A DNA stretch of 64,000 nt, from contig CAWCHV010000007.1 of assembly GCA_963795435.1 (NCBI GenBank), positions 1,922,001 through 1,986,000 on the forward strand, written 5' to 3'. The translations under genes and the position numbers were made by a program. Shown in pieces: positions 15,992 through 23,397 of this stretch. The stretch comes from JAFKFI01 sp963795435. Lineage in GTDB: Bacteria > Pseudomonadota > Alphaproteobacteria > Acetobacterales > Acetobacteraceae. Position 1 is the first letter of the stretch; each line of letters begins with the position of its first letter. The notes beneath the pieces are model-generated. The model was not told the origin of the DNA and ran no database searches. It saw only the letters and a list, made by a program, of their open reading frames with translations.

Positions 15992-17283
15992 GTCGCGCGT
16001 TGCAGTACGGCGGCGAAGAACCCGTCCGTGCCGTGCTGACGCGGGGTCAGCGACAGGAACGGCCCGCTGCACGGTGGGGCACCGTCCAGCGCCCAGGCCT
16101 CCGCCAGCGGAAGCAGGGCAAAACCCGGATGGCGGGAGAGAAAGTCGGACACCTGACCCTCGTTCTCCTCATGGAGCAGAGAGCAGGTAGCGTAGACCAA
16201 TCGCCCGCCGATGCGAACCAGGCCGGCGGCGGCATCGAGGATGCCGGCCTGCCGGGGCAACAATTCCGCGAGATCGCGCTCGGCGAGACGCAGCCGCGCG
16301 TCCGGATTCCGCCGCCACGTGCCGGTGCCGGTGCAGGGCGCGTCAACCAGCACGCGATCGAAGCTGCCGGCGCGGCGCTTGGCCCATTTGTCGCCGACCT
16401 CCGTTAAATGGCGCTCGACATTGAACACGCCGGCGCGGCGCAGCCGGCGCAAGGCGCCTTCGAGCCGCGGCGCGGAGACGTCGCACGCCGCGATGCTGCC
16501 GCGATTTTGCATCGCCATCGCCAGCGCGAGCGTCTTGCCGCCGGCCCCCGCGCACCAATCCGCGACGCGGAGGCCGGGCCGCGCGTCCACCAACGCGGCG
16601 ACGAGTTGGCTGCCCTCGTCTTGGATTTCTACGATCCCGCTCTGGAACGCTGCCCCAGTCGTCACCGCGCGGCGGCCGGGGATGCGCAGGCCCCAGGGCG
16701 AGAGCGGGGTCGGCTGCGCTTCCAATCCCTCCTCGCGCAGCGCGGCGTGAACTTCCTCCCGCGTGGCCTTCAGCAGATTGGCGCGCAGGTCGAGCGGCGC
16801 GGGCTCGCCGAGGGCCGCCATCTCGGCGCCGAGCGCGTCACCGAAGCGGTCTCGCAGGTGGGGAAGAATCCAGTCGGGCATTTCGAGGCGCACGGCGTCC
16901 GGCATGTCCGGGTGGTCGAGCGTGTGGCCTTCGAGGGATTGCAGGCCGGTGCGCTCCGGCGCGGGCAACGAGGCCGGGGCGAAGCGGCCGCCCGAAAAGG
17001 ATTGCGCGACGCCGGCCACGGTCCAACCGTCCAGCACCAGCGACGCGGCGACGCGCATCCGGGGGCTGGGTTCGAGGGCGGCGCGCTCCAGCCACCAGCC
17101 GAGACGGCGGAAGGCGCGCAGCACGCTCCACGCCCGCGCGGAGACCGCGCGCCGGTCGCCCGAGCCGATGAAGCGACGATTGCGGAAGAAATCATTCGCG
17201 ACCGCGTCGGCCGGCTTGCGCGGGGCGCGTTCGACCGCTTCCAGCAGGTCGATCGCCGCCGCGATCCTGGCGGCCGGGGTCAC
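15988..17283 (-). CDS. rsmB: 16S rRNA (cytosine-5) methyltransferase RsmB family
   Basis: A 431-residue RNA m5C methyltransferase. The N-terminal domain has RNA-binding character (FFRNRRFIGSGDRRAVSARA). The SAM-binding motif is RVADWCAGAGGKTLALAMAM. The two catalytic cysteines are visible in motif IV (VLVDAPCTGTGTWRRNPDAR) and motif VI (LVYATCSLLHEENE). RsmB methylates C967 of 16S rRNA in E. coli; the exact target here is inferred from the family. It overlaps the haloacid dehalogenase gene upstream and the acetyltransferase gene downstream by 4 bases each. Confidence 0.9.
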   Translation of the reverse strand: MTPAARIAAAIDLLEAVERAPRKPADAVANDFFRNRRFIGSGDRRAVSARAWSVLRAFRRLGWWLERAALEPSPRMRVAASLVLDGWTVAGVAQSFSGGRFAPASLPAPERTGLQSLEGHTLDHPDMPDAVRLEMPDWILPHLRDRFGDALGAEMAALGEPAPLDLRANLLKATREEVHAALREEGLEAQPTPLSPWGLRIPGRRAVTTGAAFQSGIVEIQDEGSQLVAALVDARPGLRVADWCAGAGGKTLALAMAMQNRGSIAACDVSAPRLEGALRRLRRAGVFNVERHLTEVGDKWAKRRAGSFDRVLVDAPCTGTGTWRRNPDARLRLAERDLAELLPRQAGILDAAAGLVRIGGRLVYATCSLLHEENEGQVSDFLSRHPGFALLPLAEAWALDGAPPCSGPFLSLTPRQHGTDGFFAAVLQRAT

Positions 17284-17966
17284 GCGAGCGCGTCGGGCAG
17301 CCCGGACAGGTCCGGCAATTCCTGCGCGCCAGCACGCAGCCCGTATTCGTCTGGCTGACCGGAACGGTTCACCCAGAAGACGCGAAAGCCGAACACGCGC
17401 GCGCCGAACGCATCCCAGGCGTTCGACGACACGAACGCCATTTCCTCGGCGGCCAACCCGAATCGCTCGGCGGCAAGTCGGTAAACCCGCTGGTCAGGTT
17501 TGTACACGCCGACCGCCTCGATGCTGAGCACCGCGTCCAGCAGTCCAGCGATGTTCGCAGCGCTCACGGCATCCGCCAACATCGACGGTTCGCCATTGGA
17601 AAGGATGGCGCGGCCGATCCCATTCGCCTGCAACCGACGCAGCACGTCGGGGACCTCCTGGTACGCGGACAGATGGCGATAGGCGTCGAGCACATCGGCC
17701 AGCAATACCCGGTCGGTGATGCCGTGGCGCGCGGCGGCCCAATCCAGCGCCTCGCCGGTGAGCGTGAAGAAATCGCGATGCTGCGCCGGGCCGGTCAGGC
17801 TGCGCACCCAGCTGTATTCGATCTGCTTGTTGCGCCAGTCCTGGCTGATGCGCTGCCAGTCCGGGCCGAGTCGCACCGCGTGCTTCTGCATCGCCGCGTG
17901 GACGTCGAGCAGCGTGCCGTAGGCGTCGAAGATCGCGGCGCGAATTGTGGCGCGGCTTCCGGGCAC
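17280..17966 (-). CDS. Haloacid dehalogenase type II (HAD superfamily)
   Basis: A 228-residue HAD hydrolase of the (S)-2-haloacid dehalogenase subfamily. The nucleophile motif is AAIFDAYGTLLDVHAAM (Asp near residue 14), motif II is ILSNGEPSML, the lysine motif is VYKPDQRVYRLA, and the late motif is FVSSNAWDAFGARVFGFRVF with WVNRSGQPDEYG after it. Such enzymes hydrolyse 2-haloacids to 2-hydroxyacids, but many family members act on other substrates. The start is 2 bases after the guaB stop and the end overlaps rsmB by 4 bases, so it is embedded in the operon. Confidence 0.88.
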   Translation of the reverse strand: MPGSRATIRAAIFDAYGTLLDVHAAMQKHAVRLGPDWQRISQDWRNKQIEYSWVRSLTGPAQHRDFFTLTGEALDWAAARHGITDRVLLADVLDAYRHLSAYQEVPDVLRRLQANGIGRAILSNGEPSMLADAVSAANIAGLLDAVLSIEAVGVYKPDQRVYRLAAERFGLAAEEMAFVSSNAWDAFGARVFGFRVFWVNRSGQPDEYGLRAGAQELPDLSGLPDALA

Positions 17967-17968
17967 GC

Positions 17969-19489
17969 TCAGTCCTGCCGATAGTTCGGCGCCTCGCGCG
18001 TGATCGCCACGTCGTGGACGTGGCTTTCGCGCAGGCCGGCGCCGGTGATGCGGCGGAAGCGCGTGTTGCGTTGCATCTCGGCGAGCGTGGAGCTGCCGGT
18101 GTAGCCCATGCCGGCGCGCAGGCCGCCGACGAGCTGGTGCACCACCGCCTGCACCGGCCCCTTGTAGCCGACGCGGCCCTCGATCCCTTCCGGCACCAGC
18201 TTGAGCTGGTCCTTGATGTCCTGCTGGAAGTAGCGATCCGCCGAGCCGCGCGCCATCGCGCCGAGGCTGCCCATGCCGCGATAGGATTTGTACGAGCGGC
18301 CCTGGTAGAGAAACACCTCGCCCGGCGCCTCGTCAGTGCCGGCGAGCAGGCTGCCGATCATCACGCAATCCGCCCCCGCCGCGATCGCCTTGACGATGTC
18401 GCCGCTGGTCCTGACGCCGCCATCGGCGATCGCCGGTACGCCGTGCTGGTGACACAGCGCGGCGGTCTCCATGACGGCGGAGAACTGCGGCACGCCGACG
18501 CCGGCGACCACGCGCGTCGTGCAGATGCTGCCCGGCCCGATGCCGATCTTCACCGCGTCGGCTCCGGCGTCGATCAGCGCCCGAGCGCCCTCGGCGGTGG
18601 CGACGTTGCCGGCGATCACCTGCACGGCGTTCGACAGCTTCTTGATCCGCGCGACCGCCTCCATCACGCCGGCCGAGTGGCCATGCGCGGTGTCCACCAC
18701 GATGACGTCGACCGCGGCGGCGATCAGCGCCTCGGCGCGGGCGTGACCGTCCTCGCCGACGCCAGTCGCGGCGGCGACGCGCAGGCGGCCGAGCTCGTCC
18801 TTGTTGGCCAGCGGATGCGCCTGCGCCTTGTCCATGTCCTTGACCGTGATGAGGCCGACGCAGCGCAAGGCGTCGTCCACCACCAGCAGTTTCTCGATGC
18901 GATGGCGGTGCAGCAGCCGCCGCGCCTCCTCGGGGCCGACGTCGCCGGTGACGGTGACGAGGTTCTCCCGCGTCATCAGCTCGTAGACCCGCAAGGTCGG
19001 GTCGGTGGCGAAGCGCACGTCGCGGTGCGTCAGGATGCCGACCAGCCGGCCGGTGCCGCTCTCGACCACCGGGATGCCGCTGATGCGGTAGGTGTTCATC
19101 AGCTCGCGGGCGTCCGCGAGGGTCTGGTCGGGATGGATCGTCACCGGGTTGACCACCATCCCCGACTCGAATTTCTTCACTTGGCGGACCTGCGCGGCCT
19201 GCTCGGCGATGTCGAGGTTCTTGTGGATCACACCTATGCCGCCGTTCTGCGCCATCGCGATGGCCATCGCGCTCTCGGTGACGGTGTCCATCGCGGCGGA
19301 GATGAGGGGAATGTTGAGGCTGATCGTGCGGGTCAGCTTGGTGCGGGCGTCGGTCTCGGAGGGCACCACCTGGGAGTAGGCGGGCACCACCAGCACGTCG
19401 TCGAAGGCCAGGGCCTCCTCCACGCGGGACGCCAGTCGGCCGTTGCCGAGGGCGGATTCGGAGGCTTCGGGATGGATGTCAGGGGCCAT
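17969..19489 (-). CDS. guaB: Inosine-5'-monophosphate dehydrogenase
   Basis: A 506-residue IMPDH that oxidises IMP to XMP with NAD, the committed step of guanine nucleotide synthesis and the step before GuaA. The order is an N-terminal barrel half (ALAFDDVLVVPAYSQVVPSE), tandem CBS domains (MVVNPVTIHPDQTLADAREL to LLVVDDALRCVGLITVKDMD), and the catalytic loop GIGPGSICTTRVVAGVGVPQ. The mobile flap region is SYRGMGSLGAM. The ATG at 19489 (MAPDIHPEASESALGNG) is chosen because open reading upstream lacks family similarity. A 113-base gap to rlmE could hold its own promoter. Confidence 0.96.
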   Translation of the reverse strand: MAPDIHPEASESALGNGRLASRVEEALAFDDVLVVPAYSQVVPSETDARTKLTRTISLNIPLISAAMDTVTESAMAIAMAQNGGIGVIHKNLDIAEQAAQVRQVKKFESGMVVNPVTIHPDQTLADARELMNTYRISGIPVVESGTGRLVGILTHRDVRFATDPTLRVYELMTRENLVTVTGDVGPEEARRLLHRHRIEKLLVVDDALRCVGLITVKDMDKAQAHPLANKDELGRLRVAAATGVGEDGHARAEALIAAAVDVIVVDTAHGHSAGVMEAVARIKKLSNAVQVIAGNVATAEGARALIDAGADAVKIGIGPGSICTTRVVAGVGVPQFSAVMETAALCHQHGVPAIADGGVRTSGDIVKAIAAGADCVMIGSLLAGTDEAPGEVFLYQGRSYKSYRGMGSLGAMARGSADRYFQQDIKDQLKLVPEGIEGRVGYKGPVQAVVHQLVGGLRAGMGYTGSSTLAEMQRNTRFRRITGAGLRESHVHDVAITREAPNYRQD

Positions 19490-19602
19490 GATCGGGACCT
19501 TTGCGCGGTGGGACCCGACTTCTGGCGTCGACCCCGGACCTTGACGGCTCCAAATAGGCGCCGCCGCCGCGCCACGCAAGCAAGGCTCGCCCGCTTGACG
19601 GC

Positions 19603-20289
19603 TCAGTCTGGGATGCGAAAGCCGGTGGCGACCACGTAGAGTTCGCTCGACTCCTTGCGGCTGGCCGGCGGCTTGGCGTGGCGCACGGCGGCGAAGTGCC
19701 GCTTCATCGCGGCGAGCATCTGCCGTTCGGAACCGCCCTGAAACACCTTGGCGACAAAGGCCCCGCCGGGTTCCAGCACCCCCAGCGCGAAATGCAGCGC
19801 CATCTCGGCCAGCGCCATGATGCGGAGATGATCGGTCGCGTTGTGCCCCGTCGTGTTGGGCGCCATGTCGGTCAGCACGAGATCGGCCTTGCCTCCTAGC
19901 AGCTGGGCGAGGCGGTCCGGCATGTCGGGGTCGGTGAAGTCGCCCTGGATGAACTCCGCGCCGGGGACGGGATCGATTGGGAGGAGGTCCACGCCGACCA
20001 CACGCAACGCGCCGCGCCGGAGCGCCACCTGGCTCCAGCCGCCGGGTGCGGCGCCGAGGTCCAGCACCCGGGCGCCGCGCCGGATCAGCTTGAAGCGGTC
20101 GTCGAGCTCGATCAGCTTGAACGCCGCGCGCGACCGCCAGCCCTGCTGCTTGGCCGCGACGACATACGGGTCGTTGAGCTGGCGGGCGAGCCAGCGCTGC
20201 GAGGCGATGCTGCGGCCGCGGGCCGTGCGGAGCGTGACGGCCACGCCGCGCGGCGGCGCGGCTGAGCCCTTGCCGGGGGGATTGGGCAT
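19603..20289 (-). CDS. rlmE: 23S rRNA (uridine-2'-O) methyltransferase RlmE (FtsJ/RrmJ)
   Basis: A 228-residue FtsJ-type methyltransferase that 2'-O-methylates U2552 of 23S rRNA on the large subunit. It has the diagnostic early segment DPYVVAAKQQGWRSRAAFKL, the SAM motif VLDLGAAPGGWSQVALRRG, the DLVLTDMAPNTTGHNATDHL motif containing the catalytic Asp, and GAFVAKVFQGGSE with the catalytic Lys. A short basic Pro-rich N-terminal extension (MPNPPGKG) is present. It starts 20 bases after the ppx stop and shares its transcription direction, a pairing seen in other alphaproteobacteria. Confidence 0.95.
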   Translation of the reverse strand: MPNPPGKGSAAPPRGVAVTLRTARGRSIASQRWLARQLNDPYVVAAKQQGWRSRAAFKLIELDDRFKLIRRGARVLDLGAAPGGWSQVALRRGALRVVGVDLLPIDPVPGAEFIQGDFTDPDMPDRLAQLLGGKADLVLTDMAPNTTGHNATDHLRIMALAEMALHFALGVLEPGGAFVAKVFQGGSERQMLAAMKRHFAAVRHAKPPASRKESSELYVVATGFRIPD

Positions 20290-20309
20290 TTGGAAAAGGC
20301 TTCTCTCGG

Positions 20310-21353
20310 CTAGCGTGAGGTGCGTCGGACGCGGCGGCTCCGATCGGCGCGGATCATGCGGAGCAGCATCCCCTCGCGCAATCCGCGATCGGCCACCACG
20401 ACCTTCGGCGCCGGCCAGATCCGGGTGATGGCGGCATACACCGCGCAACCGGGCAGCACGAAATCCACCCGGTCCGGGCCGACGCAGGGATGTTGCACCA
20501 GCCCCTCCCGGCCGAGCGCCCGCAGGCTCTCCAGCGCCTGCGACGCCGCCTCGCTGGTCAGCACGGTGCCGTCGACCAGCGGCCGGCGGTACCGTGCCAG
20601 CCCGAGGGCCACGCCGGCCAGGGTGGTGACGGTGCCGCTGGTGCCGAGCAGGCGCACGCCGCCATCGCGGATCTCGTGGGCGATGCAGTGGACCGACTCG
20701 AAGGCGGCCAGGCGGCTGGCCACGTCATCGACCATTGCGCGGAACCCGTTATCGGTGAACCCGGCCGCGCCGAACCGGTCGGCCAGGGTCACGACCCCCA
20801 CGGGGAGCGAAGCATAGCCGATCAGCTGCGGCCGGCCGTGCTCGGCGAGTCGCACCCAGGCAAGCTCGGTCGAGCCGCCGCCGATGTCGAACAGCAGCGC
20901 CCGCCGCCCTCCGCTGTCCAGCAGGGGCGCGCAGCTCTCGAGGGCGAGTTCGGCTTCCTCGCGAGTGGAGATGACGTTGATCGGCAGGCCGGTCTCGCTG
21001 CGCACCCGGGCGAGGAACTCGGAGCCATTGGCGGCACGCCGGCAGGCCTCGGTGGCAATCGCCCGGATCGAGCGGACCGGGCGGCGGGAGAGCCTCGCCG
21101 CGCAGGCGTGCAGGGCCGCCATCGCCCGCTCCATCGCGGTCGCGCTGAGCCGGCCGGTGTGGTGCAGTCCCTCGCCCAGCCGGACGATGCGGCTGAAGCT
21201 ATCCAGGACCCGGAAACCCTCGCCGGCGGGAGCCGCCACCAACAAGCGGCAATTGTTGGTGCCGAGATCGAGCGCAGCGAAAGTCGGCCCCCCACGGGCG
21301 GAAAAGGGGGCTTGTCCGGCGGCATCCAGAGATTGCGCGGCAGGCTCGACCAT
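20310..21353 (-). CDS. Ppx/GppA family phosphatase (exopolyphosphatase-like)
   Basis: A member of the sugar-kinase/Hsp70 fold phosphatases that remove phosphate from polyphosphate or pppGpp. The first nucleotide motif is TFAALDLGTNNCRLLVAAPA, the second is ALLFDIGGGSTELAWVRL, and the GTSGTVTTLAGVALGL loop follows. The terminal RGLREGMLLRMI motif is conserved. ATG 21353 (MVEPAAQS) gives 347 residues; an ATG at 21416 would add 21 residues with no family similarity. It heads the leftward run ending in the acetyltransferase gene at 15422, and its promoter must lie between it and the divergent tRNA-Gln. Confidence 0.88.
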   Translation of the reverse strand: MVEPAAQSLDAAGQAPFSARGGPTFAALDLGTNNCRLLVAAPAGEGFRVLDSFSRIVRLGEGLHHTGRLSATAMERAMAALHACAARLSRRPVRSIRAIATEACRRAANGSEFLARVRSETGLPINVISTREEAELALESCAPLLDSGGRRALLFDIGGGSTELAWVRLAEHGRPQLIGYASLPVGVVTLADRFGAAGFTDNGFRAMVDDVASRLAAFESVHCIAHEIRDGGVRLLGTSGTVTTLAGVALGLARYRRPLVDGTVLTSEAASQALESLRALGREGLVQHPCVGPDRVDFVLPGCAVYAAITRIWPAPKVVVADRGLREGMLLRMIRADRSRRVRRTSR

Positions 21354-21427
21354 CGGCTCGGCTTCCGCTCCATATATGACATTCTCGTCACACGGCGCGT
21401 GGCCGGCAAGCATCATTTCCTGGTGTG

Positions 21428-21456
21428 TTGCCGCAGGATCGCCCGCGTGCTATCCG
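21428..21456 (+). promoter_or_regulatory. Candidate sigma-70 promoter of tRNA-Gln
   Basis: TTGCCG (21428-21433), a 17-base spacer and TATCCG (21451-21456) lie 22 bases before the first tRNA base. The spacing is ideal and the hexamers resemble the alphaproteobacterial housekeeping consensus, but the -10 match is weak. This is a pattern call only. Confidence 0.35.
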
Positions 21457-21478
21457 CCCGGCGCTGTGTTGTCCCGCT

Positions 21479-21552
21479 TGGGGGATAGTTTAGCGGTAGA
21501 ACTCCCGGCTCTGACCCGGGCAGCCTTGGTTCGAATCCAGGTCCCCCAGCCA
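21479..21552 (+). tRNA. tRNA-Gln(CTG)
   Basis: A complete cloverleaf is visible. The acceptor stem TGGGGGA/TCCCCCA has 7 pairs, the D arm contains TAGTTTAGCGGTAGAA, and the anticodon stem CCCGG/CCGGG encloses loop CTCTGAC with anticodon CTG. The T arm is CTTGG-TTCGAAT-CCAGG, the discriminator is G, and CCA is encoded at 21550-21552. It lies between divergent ppx and the convergent DUF488 gene. Confidence 0.97.
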
Positions 21553-21570
21553 CCATCAACCTCCAAGCGA

Positions 21571-22185
21571 TCAATCATCCGGGGCACCCGCCGGCGGATA
21601 AAGCATCGTCCCGTCCGGCTGCTCCCTGGCGGCTTGCGTCATCGCCGCTGGGTCGATGTGGCCGGGGCCCAGAATGTGGCGCACGGGCTGACCCTCGGCG
21701 AGCAGGTAGTCGGTGATGATCCGGCGGTGGCAGCGCCACCACACCGCCTCGGCGCACATGATGGCGCAGGTGCGCTGGCCGCCGAGCGCGCGAAGCTCTG
21801 CGAGACCCTCACGGAATTCGGCGGTCATCGCGTAGTCGGCGTAGTTGCGGAAGCTCGCGTTCTCCCAGAAGCCGTTGGGCGACGGCGGCGCGCCCCTGCG
21901 GCGCCCGCGCAGGCCGCCGAGCCGCACGAGATGGCGGTAGCCGATCCCCGCGTCGGCCAGCCGCGCCGGCAGGGTATCGGCGTTGAATTGCGGATTGGTC
22001 CGCGAGCGCGGGACGGTCCTTACATCGGCAACCATGTCGCAACCCGCCTCGCGCAGCAGCGCCACCAACTCCTCGACGCTGCGCGTGGAGTGGCCGATGG
22101 TGAAAAACCGCGTCGTCGCACCACCCGATCCGGTCCGAGCCGGAAGGCTTTTATCGCTAGCGGATCGTCTGCCTTTTCCGTTCAT
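21571..22185 (-). CDS. DUF488 family protein
   Basis: A DUF488 protein of about 204 residues. It has the family opening strand RFFTIGHSTRSVEELVALLR, then MVADVRTVPRSRTNPQFNAD, GYRHLVRLGGLRGRRRGAP, and the Cys/His segment IMCAEAVWWRCHRRIITDYL, which corresponds to the CF-x-HRxxCHR region of the copy at 6172. The start is uncertain: ATG 22185 (MNGKGRR) has a purine-rich GCGAGG nearby, while ATG 22197 is also in frame. It runs convergently toward tRNA-Gln and is divergent from the hypothetical gene at 22257. Function is unknown. Confidence 0.82.
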   Translation of the reverse strand: MNGKGRRSASDKSLPARTGSGGATTRFFTIGHSTRSVEELVALLREAGCDMVADVRTVPRSRTNPQFNADTLPARLADAGIGYRHLVRLGGLRGRRRGAPPSPNGFWENASFRNYADYAMTAEFREGLAELRALGGQRTCAIMCAEAVWWRCHRRIITDYLLAEGQPVRHILGPGHIDPAAMTQAAREQPDGTMLYPPAGAPDD

Positions 22186-22256
22186 ATAGCCTCGCATGGG
22201 ACCGAGGCGGCGTTCCGGCCGAGGCAAATCTTCAAGTCGGGCAGGGAGCAACGGAT

Positions 22257-22739
22257 ATGGGCGGATACACCAGGGACATCGTCGTCGGGAGCATACTGGA
22301 CGACCTGAACCAGCGGTTCGGGCCGGACGACGGGATCAAGGAAATGGCCGGGCTGCAAAGGGCTTTCGGGGTGTTTTCTCCGCAGCACCCGCTCAAGGAC
22401 AGTTTTGCGCTCCTCAACATCGGCCCGGTGGAGAATTGGCCGCAACGGCGGGGATGGTACAGGTATCTCAACGAGGACCTCAGGAAACTTCCCTCGGATA
22501 TTGACGGCCAGAGCGCCCATGACCGGCTTGCCGCCGTCCTCGGAAGCCATCTGACGTCGCGCAATCCGTTGCCAGTTCACTTCACCGTCCATTCGAGCGA
22601 TGAGAACCCAGGCCTCCGGGTCAGCGAAACCGGCACTCCGCTCGTGTATTCGACCCAGGAGTTCCTCACGATTTCGTTCCCAACGAAATCCGTCGAGAGG
22701 GACCGCGCGAGGCGCCGGGCGACCACAAGAAGCCGGTGA
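22257..22739 (+). CDS. Hypothetical protein
   Basis: A 160-residue reading frame beginning MGGYTRDIVVGSILDDLNQR, preceded by GGGAGCAACGGAT, a good ribosome-binding context. No signal peptide or membrane segment is seen. The body is mixed alpha/beta in composition, with conserved-looking patches PLPVHFTVHSSDENPGLRV and FLTISFPTKSVERDRARRR, and ends in a very basic tail. Codon use matches the neighbouring core genes. No family was recognised. The methyltransferase gene starts 7 bases after its stop, so the two are probably cotranscribed. Confidence 0.6.
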   Translation: MGGYTRDIVVGSILDDLNQRFGPDDGIKEMAGLQRAFGVFSPQHPLKDSFALLNIGPVENWPQRRGWYRYLNEDLRKLPSDIDGQSAHDRLAAVLGSHLTSRNPLPVHFTVHSSDENPGLRVSETGTPLVYSTQEFLTISFPTKSVERDRARRRATTRSR

Positions 22740-22746
22740 TCGCAGG

Positions 22747-23397
22747 GTGGGCGCGGCGCACGCCGACGTCGATCTCGCCGGCACCTATGCGAAAGTAACG
22801 CGCTACTACACGGCGAAGATCCTGCGGCATGGCGCGACGCCGCGCGGTGTCGACTGGACCTGCGCCGCCACCCAGGAGCTGCGGTTCATGCAGCTCCTGC
22901 GGGTTTGCGGCGGTTCGACGCGGTTCTCGCTCGACGATTTCGGCTGCGGCTACGGCGCGATGCTGGGCTACCTGGACAAGTGGTACGGGCAGGCCGCCAT
23001 CGACTATCTCGGCCTCGACCTGTCGGCCACGATGGTGCGGCGCGCGCGGCGGCTGTGGGGCGACCGCGCCGACGCGCGCTTCGTCGTGGGCGCCTTGAGC
23101 CCGCGCGTGGCCGACTACGCCATCGCCAGCGGCCTCTTCAATGTGCGGCTGCACGAACCGCCCGATCGCTGGACGGCGTTCGTCGCACGCACGCTAGCCG
23201 ACATGGCGGCGAGCAGCCGGCGCGGCTTCGCGGCCAATTTCATGGCGCGAAGGGATCGCGACGAGGACGAGGAGGCGGAACTCTACCGCTCCGCCCCGGC
23301 GCCGTGGATCGAGTATTGCGACCGGGCGCTTGGCGGCTCCGTCGAGCTCGTCGCCGGCTACGGCTTGCGGGAATTCACGCTTCTGGTGCGCAGCTAA
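22747..23397 (+). CDS. Class I SAM-dependent methyltransferase
   Basis: A methyltransferase of about 216 residues from GTG 22747. SAM motif I is SLDDFGCGYGAMLGYLDKWY, motif II is IDYLGLDLSATMVRRARRLW, and the post-I segments (ARFVVGALSPRVADYAIASG) follow. The N-terminal segment TYAKVTRYYTAKILRHGATP, with VDWTCAATQELRF after it, is characteristic of a small family often found in surface-carbohydrate or sulfotransferase contexts, but the acceptor is unknown. The last 23 bases overlap the convergent cyclase-like gene. Confidence 0.82.
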   Translation: MGAAHADVDLAGTYAKVTRYYTAKILRHGATPRGVDWTCAATQELRFMQLLRVCGGSTRFSLDDFGCGYGAMLGYLDKWYGQAAIDYLGLDLSATMVRRARRLWGDRADARFVVGALSPRVADYAIASGLFNVRLHEPPDRWTAFVARTLADMAASSRRGFAANFMARRDRDEDEEAELYRSAPAPWIEYCDRALGGSVELVAGYGLREFTLLVRS

